DNA from: Diadema setosum
Lineage: Eukaryota > Echinodermata > Echinoidea > Diadematoida > Diadematidae
Direction: 5' to 3'
Assembly: GCA_033980235.1 (NCBI GenBank)
Contig: CM067065.1
Coordinates: forward strand, 21,456,837 to 21,520,836
DNA length: 64,000 bases
Shown here: positions 36,933-49,654 of the stretch, piece by piece
Numbering within the stretch: position 1 is the stretch's first letter
How the letters are laid out: every line of letters begins with the position of its first letter
The notes under the pieces: model-generated
Databases searched by the model: none
Told to the model about the DNA's origin: nothing
The model's input: only the letters and a program-made list of their open reading frames with translations
Position numbers and translations under genes: made by a program

Positions 36933-36975
<43 letters not shown>
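36880..36975. repeat. (CA)n microsatellite
   Basis: Interrupted then perfect CA repeat; His/Thr-rich frames over it are artefacts. Confidence 0.95.
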
Positions 36976-36976
<1 letters not shown>

Positions 36977-37218
36977 TACACAAGCAAACAAACTACATAC
37001 CAGTGTCTCGCCTCCATTGTAAGACTCACCGAGCATGGTTCAAGGGCTTGTTATTGATGGTAATGACCTCAATCTGTAACAGGTACAAATATATAAAAAA
37101 AAAAACACATGAAATAAATGAACAGCATCTCTGAGTGAATCGCAAAGTAAATCTAGTCTATTTTTTTTCTTTTTTTCTCGAAAATAAATTGCTGCATGAC
37201 AATAATATTTTGAGCTTG

Positions 37219-37759
37219 CTACACTGCAAAAAGTCCGGTGTTAAATATGAAACACCGAGCTGGTGTTAAATTTCCGGTGCTCATTCATGGTGTTAGATTA
37301 ACACCTCCGGGTGTCATTTCAAAGTATAATTTTTTTTTTTTGGATAGTTTCTTAGTTACTGAATTTCTTGTTAATTCTGAACTTTAACAAGACGATGAAG
37401 AATTTTCCGATAAAGTACTTGATTTTTGAAAAAAAAATGTGTGAACACATTTACACCACAGTAATACCAGTTGGTGTGGTCTCCTATTGAAGCTGGACGG
37501 GTGTTATACTATTGAAATTAACACCACCAATATCAAATCAACACCATGCGGTGTCATTAATGAATTAACTCTAGCGCAGTGTCAAAAATATCACCAGCCA
37601 CGGTGTCAAATTAACACCACCAAATGCTAGGTGAACACTTTTTAACACCATCACAATACATTTTCTACACCTGTAGGTGTGGTCCTCCATTGAAGCTTGT
37701 TCGGTGTTAGATTTAACACCCATGGTGTTAAATCTAACAGCGATGTTTTTACAGTGTAG
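37219..37759. mobile_element. Foldback element with CTACACTG...CAGTGTAG ends
   Basis: Ends CTACACTGCAAAAA and TTTTTACAGTGTAG are inverted repeats. The interior is packed with GGTGTTAA/TTAACACC words in both orientations, giving long imperfect self-complementarity. About 540 bp; no coding region. Confidence 0.8.
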
Positions 37760-38146
37760 ACATATTGTCTCTTTATTTTGATTCATGTAGGCACCTTACA
37801 CTTGCCTCGAATTTGTGGACTTGTGTAGTAGTGAAGGGAAAATGACAATTCCGGAGATATAAAGCTCAAGGGTTGGGGGCACATTTTACCCCCACCAGAT
37901 TTTCCACTTCTTCATTTTCCACTCCTTCGCTCTTAAAGGAGAAACTCATAAGGATTTGTTACCAATAAAACTTGGATTATTGGAATTGAAATGTATAATG
38001 AAGGTATTAAGTCACATATCAAGAGGGGAAAATGCTTTGCTACTTCACAGTCGCTATTCAAAACTCGGTCCAAGGAGCGTTCGGAAGACCCCGCTGAACG
38101 GTCCGCCAGAAGGCTCGTGCCTGATGATGTCACGCACTTGATATGT
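37760..38146. other. No gene seen
   Basis: Unique-looking spacer between two foldback elements; no exon recognised. Confidence 0.5.
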
Positions 38147-38430
38147 ACTTTCTAAAAAAAAAATCGAGTGAAAATATTCACTCTTAAAGGAGTGAATACA
38201 AAATAGAGTGAATTTAGAGTGAAATTGGAGTGACTTTTGAGTAAAAATGTTCATTTTCACTCATTTTGGAGTGACCTCAGGGATCACTCTAGGATTTTGG
38301 AGTGATCCCTGAAGTCACTCCAAAACGAGTGAAAATGAACACTTTCACTCAAAATTCACTCGAAATTCACTCTTTTTTTGTATTCACTCCTTTAAGAGTG
38401 AATATTTTCACTTGATTTGTTTCAGAGAGT
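38147..38430. mobile_element. Complete palindromic GAGTGAA foldback MITE
   Basis: The whole ~284 bp reads as an imperfect palindrome: arms of about 140 bp (AGTGAAAATATTCACTCTTAAAGG on the left against the complement of CCTTTAAGAGTGAATATTTTCACT on the right) around a centre of GGGATCACTC...GAGTGATCCC. Ends are ACT(T/C)TCT and AGAGAGT. A half copy is at 13751. Confidence 0.9.
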
Positions 38431-38839
38431 AATATCCGTATGTCTACATAGGCATCATTGGAAGAAGACCGGGAAATTGTTTGAAGTATGTCTTCACAGC
38501 CTGGTATAATTATTAGTATGTGAGTACATTTCTTCCACATCTACATGCAGATCTTAGCACTCCCTTCCAGTCGAACCTTTTTTTTTTTTTCAAACTTTTC
38601 ATACCGTAACTTTGACCCATCCGAAGCCCAAATATGTGAATAAAGCCATAGGTTCATGTGCTTGTTTTTCTTTTACGGGACTTTGAAGAATATGACTAAT
38701 CTGCCGTCCTGTACCAAAATGATAGCGCACAGGATCAAGACCATGATTGGCAACAAAATCTGCAAAGACAAACTTAAATCCCAATAATTCTTTCAAAATC
38801 CACGATATTTTCTCCAAATTTGCAAGAATTGCTGAAAAG
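38431..38839. other. No gene seen
   Basis: A T12 tract at about 38579-38590; nothing else recognisable. Confidence 0.5.
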
Positions 38840-39531
38840 GGTACCCAAAACGAGAAAAGATCTTTAGGTTTGGGTTTACACTCTCATTCTTCAACAAGCA
38901 GCGCCCTCACGCGGCAGAAAACACCAAAATCTCTCAAATCCTTCTCATCGACGTTTTCTGTTAGGGGTGAGCTAAAGGACAAGATTCATAAAACTTATGC
39001 TGTACATTCAAAACCCATGTCATTTTCACGAAACTTGACCAAATTGTAGAAGAAGGCTCACTAATTCCAGAAAACAATAAAAAGAGGGGGTTCATGTGCT
39101 CGTTTTTGTGCTAGCAGCGCCCCCATGCGACATATTTCATCGTAAGTCCCCAAAATCTGGTCAGGAACCTATGCAGGGATGCCCTGACAGGGTGGATTCA
39201 TAAAACGTATGCTGTACATGTAAAATCCATGTCATTTTCACGAAACTTCATCAAATTGTAGAAGAAGGCTTACTTATTCCAGAAAAGTAATAAAAAGTGG
39301 GGGTTTATGTGCTCATTTTTGTGCTAGCAGCGGTCCCATGCGACATATGTCATCGTAAGTCCCCAAAATCTGGTCAGGAACCTATGCAGGGATGCCCTGA
39401 CAGGATGCGTTCATAAATCTCACGCTGTATATTCAAAACCAATGTCAGTTTAACGAAAATTGACCAAATTATAGAAGAAGGCTTACCAATTCCAGAAAAA
39501 TATAAAAAGGGGGGGGGGGGGTTAATGTGCT

Positions 39532-39567
<36 letters not shown>

Positions 39568-39950
39568 TGCTGGCAGCACCCCCATATGATAGAAATCATC
39601 CTAGGACCCCAAAATCTGGTTATAAACCTATCGTGCATGGGTGCTCTGATTAGGTGGGGTTTATGAATATCATGCTGTTCATTCAAAACCCATGTCATTT
39701 TTACGAAACTTTATTAAATTGCAGAAGGGTTACTTAATGCAGAACAATTGTAAAAATGGGGGTCCATGTGCTCGCTTTTGTGCCAGCAGAGCCTCCTTGC
39801 GACAGAAATCTTCGTAAGACCCCCAAATCTGGTCAGGAACCAGTGCATGGGATATACCCTGCTATAGGATGCATGAATCTCATGCGGTTCACTCAAAACC
39901 CCATTTTCTTTTTTTCTTAAAAAAAAAAAACCCAAAACGTGTCACAATTG
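38840..39950. repeat. ~212-bp tandem array, five diverged copies
   Basis: The landmark CATGTCATTTTCACGAAACTT recurs at about 39016, 39228 and, diverged, about 39440, 39688 and 39898. Each unit also has GTGCTCGTTTTTGTGCTAGCAGCG, CCCCAAAATCTGGTCAGGAACC and CCCTGACAGG. A T-run of about 33 bases (39534-39566) enlarges one unit. Confidence 0.9.
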
Positions 39951-40258
39951 CAGTGATGTGGTGGAAAAATAATCAGAAAGGAAGGTCCAAGTCCGTTTTT
40001 GTTATTATTTCCCTTACATAACCATAATGATATGTGATGCGTTCCGTCGGATTGAGTCAAAAGTCGCAAAAAATGAAATCGTAGTTATGCCTATATGTGA
40101 ATTCTACAGACTCTAAGCTTTACACTGTTATATCGTCGGCGTTTTCACGAACTGACGCTATTTCGATTTTGGTCAAAATTTTCAAAATCGAGATATTGGT
40201 ACCAAATGAAAGTGCTTTCAAAACTCTACCAAATCCCAAAATTTTAGATCTCAAAATT

Positions 40259-42824
40259 AATTAGGTGATCCGAGTATCCTCTCGGATCACCTTCTGTATC
40301 TGTACGGATTCTTTGTTCTTCTTCTTCTTCTTCTTTCTTTATTTCTGGACAAAAGTTGTGTATCTACTTACTCAGAAAGTACTCAGAGTATCAACTTCAA
40401 ACTCATACCATATATGTATCATGTCCCAAAGACGACAAATTTTCTGTATCATTGTGACTGGTCGGCCGTGACGTCACTATGACGTCATTATATGAAAACA
40501 CATTCTCAATCATATCTCATTAATGGAATAGAGTTTCTCAATGAAATTTATGTCACATATATTTCAAGTTATGCCCATTCTACTCATTTTCTCAAAATTC
40601 ATATTTTCTCTTAAAACGTGCGCGTACGCGCGCGTTGAAATATTTGTATGCTCAAATCGAGCTCAAATTTTTTTTTGCACACGTTTCAGACCATTTGGAG
40701 CATTTTTTCAAAAATTGAAAAAATTGGACGGACGCATACGCGCGCGCGGATATACGCACGCACAGCTCATATGCAATAGAAATTTCCAATTTTTTTACAC
40801 TTATCGGATGCCTGAAATGTCAAGGAATATTTCTACCAAGTTTTAAGTCAATCCGACTCAATATGACGTCATACGGACCCGTCAAAGTTGAAATTCCGCG
40901 CGCGCGTCAATGGCGATATACAGTCCAACAATGCCAAAATACCGCCAATTTTGAATCCGACTTTACTCATCAGGATGGACGGTGACCCCCCAATTTCTTT
41001 ACATATTCTGAAAGCTAATGAGTTGTACATGTCAATTCATGGGTTGGCGATGCTGGAAAAATGACTAAAAGATATCAGATTTCTTAATGAAATTAAAAAA
41101 GTAAATTTTCAAAATGACGTCATCAAATTTCAAGTTCACTCGAGCGTATCTCACTTATCCTTTGCCAATTTTCACCCAGATTTCAGTATGTGGTAGCTTA
41201 TTAAATGCTCTTTCATATATGTAATAACAATATTTTGATTGGACGACGGCATCACCTCGTAAAAATGGATTAAATGTAATCTTGTCAAATTTGACGAGTT
41301 TACGTGTTATCTCTATGGGAGTGCAGTTTTTCTGGAAATGAAAATTGACATGACTGTCCTTTTCCAGCACTAACTCACTTATGCTTCGGTGAATTTCGCC
41401 CAGATTTTGATATGTTGTAGCTGAGACTTTGCGCTATCGTAAAAGTGCCCTTCATTTTTTTCATACGGCGTCGAGATCACGTCCAAAAACTTGGTTGATA
41501 TTAAAGCTTATCTTCGATGTCTTGAGATATTCCTTTCATTTTGCAACTTTCTTTACAATAACTCAAGAAAAACAGCCCCTATCAGGCCAATATTTTGCAC
41601 ATGTTTAGTTCATGTCACGTACATTATTTCATAAAATAACAACAACTTGATCAGACGTCATCTTGGGTATGTAAATTAGGGTCAAAGGTCATAAATGTTT
41701 TATCCTATATCTCGGTGAATACATGTCCTATCTTTTCCATATTTTGCACACGTAAAGACCATGTTACAAGGATCATTTCACAAAATAATCACTTTTTGCT
41801 CAGATGCCATCTTGGCTGTGCAAAGTGGGGTCAAAGGTCATATGTACTTTCTTTATCTTCGTTATGACGTGTTATCTCTATGGGAGGGAATTTTTCTAGA
41901 TGTGAAAATTGACATGATTGTTTTTATCGACGACTAGCTCACTTACCCTTTGGTGAATTTCTTCCAGATTTTCGTATGTTGTAGCCAATTTAATACTCTT
42001 TAAGTTTTAATCGATCAAAGTTTTAATCGGATGATGTCTTCACCTCGTGAAAATGGATATAATGTAACCTTGTCAAATTTAACCAGTTTACGTGTAATCT
42101 CTATGGGAGGGAATTTTTCTGGAAATGAAAATTGACATGACGGTCTTTATCGTGCACTAGCTCACTTACTCTTCGGTGAATTTCTCCCAGATTTTACTAT
42201 GTTGTAGCTGAGACTCTGGGCTATCGTCAATGTACCCTCCATTTTTCATACGATGCCGAGATCACGTCAAAATACTTGGTTGAAATCAAACTTATCTTCG
42301 ATGTATTGAGATATTTCTTTCTCTCTGCACCTTTCTTTGCAATAACTCAAGAAAAACAGCCCCTATCATCCCCATATTTTGCACATGTTTGGTTTATGTC
42401 ACATACATTATTTCATAAAATAACAGCTACTTGATCAGACACCATCTTGGGTATGTAAATTAGGGTCAAAGGTCATAAATGTTTTAACCTGTATCTTGGT
42501 GAATACATGTCCTATCTTTCCCATATTTTGCACACGCAAAGGCCATGTTACAAGAATCATTTCACAAAATAACCACTTTTTGCTCAGATGCCATCTTGGC
42601 TGTGCAAAGTTGGGTCGATGGTCAAATATGCTTCATTCTGTATCTTCGTTATAGTGTATACCGAATTTGGTAACAAAGATAGCAGACCTGACTCTCTTTT
42701 CTAAATGAGAATCCAAATATCACACGTCCAATGTCTCTAAACAGAGATGAAACCGATATGGTCATGCCTATTGCGATCAGGACTCGAATCATTGATTAAA
42801 AAAAAAAAATCGGATCACCTAATT
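40259..42824. mobile_element. 2.57-kb element with 15-bp terminal inverted repeats
   Basis: AATTAGGTGATCCGA (40259-40273) is repeated as its complement at 42810-42824. Just inside the left end GGTGATCCGAG (40264-40274) pairs with CTCGGATCACC (40281-40291). Inside, a ~787-bp segment is present twice: TAACTCAAGAAAAACAGCCCCTATCA occurs at about 41560 and 42347, with GTATGTAAATTAGGGTCAAAGG and the CTCACTTA..GGTGAATTTC block also repeated. There is no open frame longer than about 100 residues, so the element is non-autonomous or decayed. Confidence 0.75.
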
Positions 42825-42923
42825 TGTCAGTCTTGACAAATTCCAAGTCTAGTTATTCTTAATTTTATCAAAGAAAGAAAAAAAAACGACGGTACTCGAA
42901 ATATCGAGAAATTGAGAAAAAGG

Positions 42924-43012
42924 AGTTTCACGAACCGACGCACGAAAGATACGCCGGTTCGTGAAACCCGAATTGCTACGGTGAAGAGCAATTCGGGTTT
43001 CACGAACCGTCG
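42924..43012. repeat. Strong 22-bp-arm hairpin plus third arm (CACGAACCG motif)
   Basis: GGTTCGTGAAACCCGAATTGCT (22 bases, at about 42957-42978) and its exact complement (about 42988-43009) flank a 9-base loop ACGGTGAAG. A third copy of the arm end, TTTCACGAACCGACGC, lies just upstream (about 42927), so two alternative hairpins are possible. Confidence 0.9.
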
Positions 43013-43029
43013 CAGTTGCATTACTTTGA

Positions 43030-44790
43030 GCTTTGTTCAACTTACTGGCCTAGAATTAGGTTTTGGCCCTAATCCAGATCTCAGAGTGAGAACCAAGCCT
43101 TCTGAAAGATGAATGACGGCCTAAGCCAGCCCACTGTCCACGAGTGAAGTGAATGGTAAGCTATAATCCTATTAAAATCATGCTCAAAATAACAGTTTCA
43201 GTTGGACTACCATAACCATTAATTGCGGTAGTGTGTAGTCCCATGTATTCAATCGCGTGATGCTTATGAAGCCTAGTCTGTAAACGCCATACAATTTCAA
43301 ATTAGATCCCAAATCATATTATTTATTGTTTCTTTTCAACTTATTTCGTTAGACGTTACTTCTGAGACTACTGAGTACTATAGTCGTAACGTCTGTGTGC
43401 AAGACATGCAGATTGCAAGATTTCAAAGTCTCGAAGACACTAAAACTAGCCTTGCTTGACTTTTGAGTTGAAAATGAAATCATAAGATTGACAAAGTAGG
43501 CGTACTAAACTAAAAAAAAATAAATTAAAAGTCTAACAGTGAAATTCAAAGAAAGAGTAAAGAATAAAGTTAGACATGTTAGACTTTTACTTTCAAGTCT
43601 AACTATTAAGTCTAAGTTAAGACTTTACTTGTAATACCAGTTACTAAAACTAAGATCAGCTGCAGTCTAAGACCAAGTCAAATTAACACAGTTCAGAGCC
43701 ATACCGGTAGTCTAGCTCTAGATCTACATCTAGACTAGTGGTAATAGGTAGAGTCCACCCATTTTTCCCCCCAATCTTTACTGGTCCATTCCTGAAAAAG
43801 TTACTGGTCAGTGTCCAACAGTGATTTTTCCTGGTCAGGGACCGTCGGACCAGTGCCAGTGTGCAGTGTTGGTGTAGATGTCATCTATGACAGTATGTGG
43901 TCTAGTGATACTACCTAAACACTACGAGTACTCTACAGGTTAGGTGGCTTTCCTGTACAGTGCAGTGTTAAAGTATACTTGTGAATTCAGCCCTAGTACC
44001 GTACTGTGTGTAGTGTATGTCTAACGTTAGTTCGAGTGGAGTACCTAAGCACAGCGGTGGGGCTTTTTTCCCCTAAAACTTGTGAATGTGGCCCAACCAA
44101 ATGGCGTTTGTATATTTACGCTTGATTGATAGTGATACAGTGGCGCTGTCGATTTCCACAGCAGCCATATATAATCTTTTGTCCTTTCTTCTTTCCTTTT
44201 TTCCCCTTTGTTCTTTCACTCTTTTTATTCTTGGAATCGAAGGACTTCCTAAGAAATGTCCCTCGACTGATTTAACGAGGACTCTCGAGTCCTGGTAAAC
44301 CTAACCTTACCGAGTAACCGTTAACGTTTGTTAGGCCTAACATAACAGTAACACTGACTTAGCCCTGTATTGACTTTGTCTTTAGCCGACTTACTGAGAT
44401 GGCGAGTCTCACTCTTTAACGTTAGTCTAAACGTAGTCGCTAGATCTGTCAGTGTCAGTGTCACCGGTTATTGTATATGGTGCCATCTCTAACGTACTTT
44501 AACAAGTTGATGTTAGTTATCTATGTCAACTTACTGATTTAGTAATAGTGGTACTGTCATCCTGTTGGACATCGCCGAAATATCATCCGTGACGTGTTAA
44601 TTTCGTGTCACAAAGACAAAAGTTGCCAAGATCTAATAGTATTAGATGTCTAGATTTAGATGTAGTCTAGATCTAAGTAATATGAAATCTGTGTAACTTA
44701 AAAGTGAAAGGTCTAGACTTCACTTAGTCTATAATTAGACCAGACATTCATGAGGCAAAGGCCTATTTAGTAGATCTATTCTTATTCTAT
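43030..44790. other. No gene; CTAGA-rich region
   Basis: Many short words of the type AGTCTAGA, TCTAGATCT and TCTAAGTC, especially 43550-43740 and 44630-44745, giving a locally restricted sequence composition. A similar region occurs at 52980-53600. No exon recognised. Confidence 0.5.
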
Positions 44791-45009
44791 TTTAATGTCA
44801 ATTCCTGCTAACTCGCCACGTGTTATTCCTAAGGCCAAGGACTTCCGGATTAGTGATTTTTTTTTTGATAAATACCAAACAGCAGACGTGTTTCATTTGC
44901 ATTCTTGCACAGACTTCATGAAAATATGTGCAGTATCAAAGAAATATGATGCACATGACAATGCCACTGTTTTATAGGTGAATGGTTAATACCTTTAAAA
45001 GCTGAATGA

Positions 45010-46095
45010 TAATGTAGAGTCTAGGTCTAATTAAGATGATACAGTCTCTGATAAGAAACAGGTTTGATTGTCGTAGACTGTTTCCCAAATGCAGGTAGTA
45101 ATATTCAGCTACTTCAATGCAATGCCTTGTTTACAAGTACATGTAGATTTATATTCATGTGAATGATAATTCAATTTCTACATGAGACTAACTAAGTGCT
45201 AGACATAAGATCTTGCATCATTAAAATGTGTAAATGACGAGACAATTTGAATATGGATCAAAGACGAACAGCAATATATTTTGACATTCTTTGATCCTGC
45301 ATAGGCCTACCATTTTGTTTTATGTTTAATATAAATAGAGCAAAATAATTTCAACTTCAGTTTTGTTGGCTGATTTTTTTTTCTTCTCAAAATTAAAGTT
45401 GTATCTTGTACCATGATGTTTGATTTTAATCAAAAGTTCTTAATTTTTTTCTTTCTTTCAGATGACTGGTGCCATGTAGTAGCGAAGAACTGGACTGTCT
45501 CAGAAAAGAAAAGAAAAAGTACAGGGTCGTGTACATCATCAACGGATGTGAATACAATGGTAATTAGAGTCTAGGTCTAATCAAGATGTTAAAGTCTCTG
45601 ATAATAAAGAAGTTTGATTGTCGTAGACCGTTTCCCAAATGCAGTTAGTAATATTCAGCTTTTTCAAAGCAATGCCTTATTTACAAGGACATGTAGATTT
45701 ATTCATGTGAATGATAATTTAATTTCTACATGAGACTTACTAAGTGCTAGACATAAGATCTTGCATCATTAAAATATGTAAAAGGCGAGACCATTTGAAT
45801 ATGCATCAAAGACGAACAGCAGTATTTTTTGACATTCTTTGATCCTGTATACCATTTTGTTTTATGTTTAATATAAATAGAGCTAAATGATTTCAACTAC
45901 AGCTTAGTTGGCTGATTTCTTTTACTCAAAATGAAAGTTGTATCTTGTATCATGATGTTTGATTTTAATCGAAAGTTCTTAATTTCTGTCTTTTCTTTCA
46001 CATGACTGATGCCATGCAGTAGCGAAGAGCTGGACTGTTTCAGAGAAGAAAAAAAGTACAGCATCGTGCTTATCATCAAGGAATGTGAATACAAT
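45010..46095. repeat. 551-bp tandem duplication with a possible exon
   Basis: AGAGTCTAGGTCTAAT begins at about 45016 and 45567, and the two copies correspond through to GTGAATACAATGG (about 45548 and 46085). Each copy ends in a T/C-rich tract. In the first copy this is followed by CAG and a 100-base open stretch (about 45462-45560, residues WCHVVAKNWTVSEKK) that would be read as an exon. The second copy has a stop in that frame. Confidence 0.8.
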
Positions 46096-47338
46096 GGCTT
46101 AGGAAAGAAGACAATCTACAGATAGGATAGAAGGGAGAACTTGGGATAAAGGGCGACAACATAAGGACGTTATATCTACATTAAAATGTGATTGTAAAGT
46201 GGAAACATGAAAGAAGATTCTAAGATTGAAGGTGAAAACATGCATTCCATTCTGTGATGTCGTAATTACAATTTTGCCACACTTTAATAACACTACTGAG
46301 AGACATTTATATCAAGGCAAGCTTCATGTGGATATGGAATGTTAGATTTTCTTTAAGTGTTCATTGGTATGTATTTCATGATAATAAATCTTGAAGGTTT
46401 TGTGTGGTAATCATAACCTTGTGATACATCTTGATAAATTTCTAAGTGCACATTGGCAATATTCAGATGATGCTGTAATCAGATGAAATTAGATGGTTGA
46501 ATAATCATTGCATAGTTGTAATAGTTATCGACTGAGGATTAACATGCCCTTCACTGATTTATTTTTCGTAAACGGTGATAATTGCGAGAGTCAATCTAAA
46601 TTGTCGGGGGCATAACCAAATGTGTCACACTGTCAAAATGTGTATATCAGAAACGTTTAGCTCGCTGTACGAATTTTCACAGAAAACTGATTTATGAGAG
46701 TCACAAATGGTAGCTTAGACCCATTAACAAAAAGTTCCAGCTTCATCTTCAACCATGTTCATGATACATGTTCATCTACATTTTGCAAACATTCTGAATG
46801 TTGATTGAGACATGTTATACATGTATGTATTTTTATGAAATTAATGCAACAAATAATCAAATATGCATCTCTGCTAGATGATAATATTAATCCAGTTAAT
46901 GACATGCCAAACTCACCTCAAACTGTAATTCATTCTATTCTCCTTTATTCTTTTATTTATTATTTTGTTGTCTTCAACCCACTTTGAATGTGTTACGTAT
47001 GATTCTTATAAACATGGGAAATGCACTCCATATAACTGATAGGACTTATAACAAATTGACATAATCATTCAACAATCACTAGACAGTTCTGCTATGAGAT
47101 GTTCTTTATTTAACTAAAATTGTAAATTATGATACGTGTATGCTCCCATGCAAACTCACAACAAAATACAGAAATATGATTTCTTTTAATAATAATTCAT
47201 TATGTCTCTAAATGTACAATTAAAGAAAGTGATTACAAAAAGGATGTCAAACATTGTATATCAAAATAATAGATTATTCATTTGTCTCCATCCGTAGTAA
47301 CACATGCAACTGCAGTGTGCACTTTGTGGGCTGCTGTG
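46096..47338. other. No gene seen
   Basis: AT-rich, short frames only. Confidence 0.5.
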
Positions 47339-47354
47339 AAAAAAAAAAATCACA

Positions 47355-47432
47355 GGCAGCCAAAGCGGGATTCGAACCCATGACCTCCGGATTACTAGAC
47401 CAGCACCATAACCACTAGACCACCGGGATGCC
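47355..47432 (-). repeat. tRNA-Thr-like SINE head or tRNA pseudogene
   Basis: The 78-base reverse-strand sequence starts GGCATCC and ends GGCTGCC, pairing as an acceptor stem with one mismatch. It has an A box (GTGGTCTAGTGG), an anticodon-loop-like CTAGTAA (AGT, threonine) and a perfect B box GGTTCGAATCC. The anticodon stem has a mismatch and a wobble. An A11 run on the forward strand (47339-47349) gives a polymerase III terminator just past the 3' end. The small open frame here (RWSSGYGAGLVIRRSWVRIPLW) is the usual false protein read from such elements. Confidence 0.75.
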
Positions 47433-47449
47433 CTAGCACTACCTTTAGA

Positions 47450-49650
47450 CATGAATGATTAAATACAGAAGGGCTTGGGGGCGCTTCGAAGTTAACTGCT
47501 CTTATTAAATATGCACATGTCATTTGCAACTCGACTAAAGATGATTAAACGCACTGAAATTCTTACTTTAAATAATATTCATAATCTGTTTTTTTTTTTC
47601 TTTAATAGCTTGGGATGTACACTGTATCGGTCTACATTTCGCCTACAATATGGAATTCTTTACTTCGAGACGTTTGTTTTTTACAAAAGAAAATTAAGAG
47701 TCCTTTAAAGGTGCTGTAGAACAGTGGCGTGTTTTTTTTTTTTTGGGGGGGGGGAGGGGAGTCAAATTAGCCTTGGCCCCTCTCCACCGTCCTTTTTTTT
47801 TCCCCCTTTGGCTGCATTTTTTTTTTTAGTCATCACATGAAAATTCGTCTGCATCCACCCCGTAGTTTTGCTGATGACCTTTCTTTTTAATTATCTTAAC
47901 CACACACAATTTTGGCCGAATTTCCCCACCCCTCTTGTGAATTTGCTAGCACATGTGTTTATAGTACTGGTGGATTAAGGATTCGGAGGGGGGGGGGGGG
48001 GTCGGCCAAAATTTCTCTTTTCTCATATGTAACAAGCCTACGGGGCGAAAGGCTGATATTATGGGCTTTCTACACACATTTTTAGATGCTAATTATTGGT
48101 TAATATGAGCACGATCATTTATGTTGTGATTACTTTGTTTTCCTTTTCATATATGTATGACTTCTATTAGAGACTTAATTGGCTTGGCACTCCTTACATC
48201 GACCTATTTTAGACACCCATTTCCTTCTCTCTCTCTTGCTTTTTCTCTACTGTCCTGTGAATAGTGTAACTACATGTACATGCAGTACCTCTTCTCTTTT
48301 GTATGATATACATCAAGTTTCCATCTGAGCATAATGTGTGTTGCAGCACTCTCAAGCTTCATGCATATGCAGCAACATCTTTTTATGTTCATATACATAA
48401 TTATGCTTGATATATTAATTTGAGAATGTTATTCTTTCTTTTGTATATGTTCCGTCCGCACTCTATAGATGTAAATGTACATTGTAAGATTTGGTGCGCA
48501 TGTTCGACCTGTGTTTCTCTTTTTGTGAACACACAAGAACTGATGTAACAATGAACTTGAATTACGCATATTCTTTAATATTGATTCCATCTCCATTTGC
48601 CATTAGATATTTATTGATTTATGGAGCTCTTCCACAATTGTTATCCTTCCCATTGTCATTACTCATCTCTGAATAATTCAAATTTGATACTTTATTGAGA
48701 ACCTATGTTTCTTCGATTACATAATGTACCTCTTCAATATACACATGTATTGCTGCAAAAGGCATAATAAAACATGACCATTGTTATATATTTAAAATGA
48801 AGCTTGAAATTCTGATAATTTTGATATTTATGTATTTTTAGGAGTTTATCAGTTTCGAAGAGTGCATGCAGGATGAGTTTTATGTTTTTATATGATCAAG
48901 TGCAGCTATCAAAGAATCTGTTGAGCAGGAAAGAGAAAGATGGAAAATGAGGACTTATGAGTGAATTCGCATGCAAGCCAAATGACAATAATGACACCGA
49001 TAAAAATTGTGACAAAGTAAAAGTCACAAATAATGTGGAATAATAAGAAATAAAGAAATTAATAGATTATTTCAGAGAAAGAAATAACAGAGTGCATGAG
49101 TATGAAAGATGAGTAAATGCAAGTAATCATTACTGACTGGCACATCTTTTTCCCTATATTTAGCGGTATCCTTCATCTTAGAACAAACATTCATAATTAT
49201 TATGAAAGAAGTGAACTGAATTTGAATTAAAAATTATGTGAAAAATAAAGAAAGTAAGTTAAAAAAGTAAAAAAAAAAACAGTAAAAAGTAAAAAAAATA
49301 TGAAACACAGTATACCGAGTACATATTAATTACCAAATGATAAATGTCCACATGCAAAAGTGTTGAATAATATATCCACACAAAAAAGGAGGGGGGAGGG
49401 CAAAGAAATCTTTGGAGCGATCAACGACAGCTCTAATAACAATGCTAAATGAAGATGAAAACAAGGACAACACGCTTTTTAGAACAATTAAGAGAAACTG
49501 GCTTATATTATCATCTTAATTATCACCTAATGTATTATAATCATCACAATAATCATAACATGACAATTAATTTCAATTAATAAGGTTATTGTTGATAAGC
49601 AGGTATAGCCCTAATAGTATTTGTATGTAAACACATACGAAAATGAAATA
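47450..49650. other. No gene; G and A/T tracts
   Basis: G tracts at about 47744-47758 and 47988-48001 with C/T-rich companions. The rest is AT-rich with no recognisable exon. Confidence 0.5.
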
Positions 49651-49654
49651 GCGA

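Noticed and set aside
36764..37134. Thr-His rich frames
   Set aside because: Translations of the (CA)n microsatellite.
44795..44977. 60-residue frame MSIPANSPRVIPKAKDFRIS...
   Set aside because: It looks somewhat protein-like, but joining it to the candidate exon at 45462 meets a stop in every phase.
47261..47452. Small protein with RWSSGYGAGLVIRRSWVRIP
   Set aside because: Known kind of false frame read across a tRNA-like element with A and B boxes.
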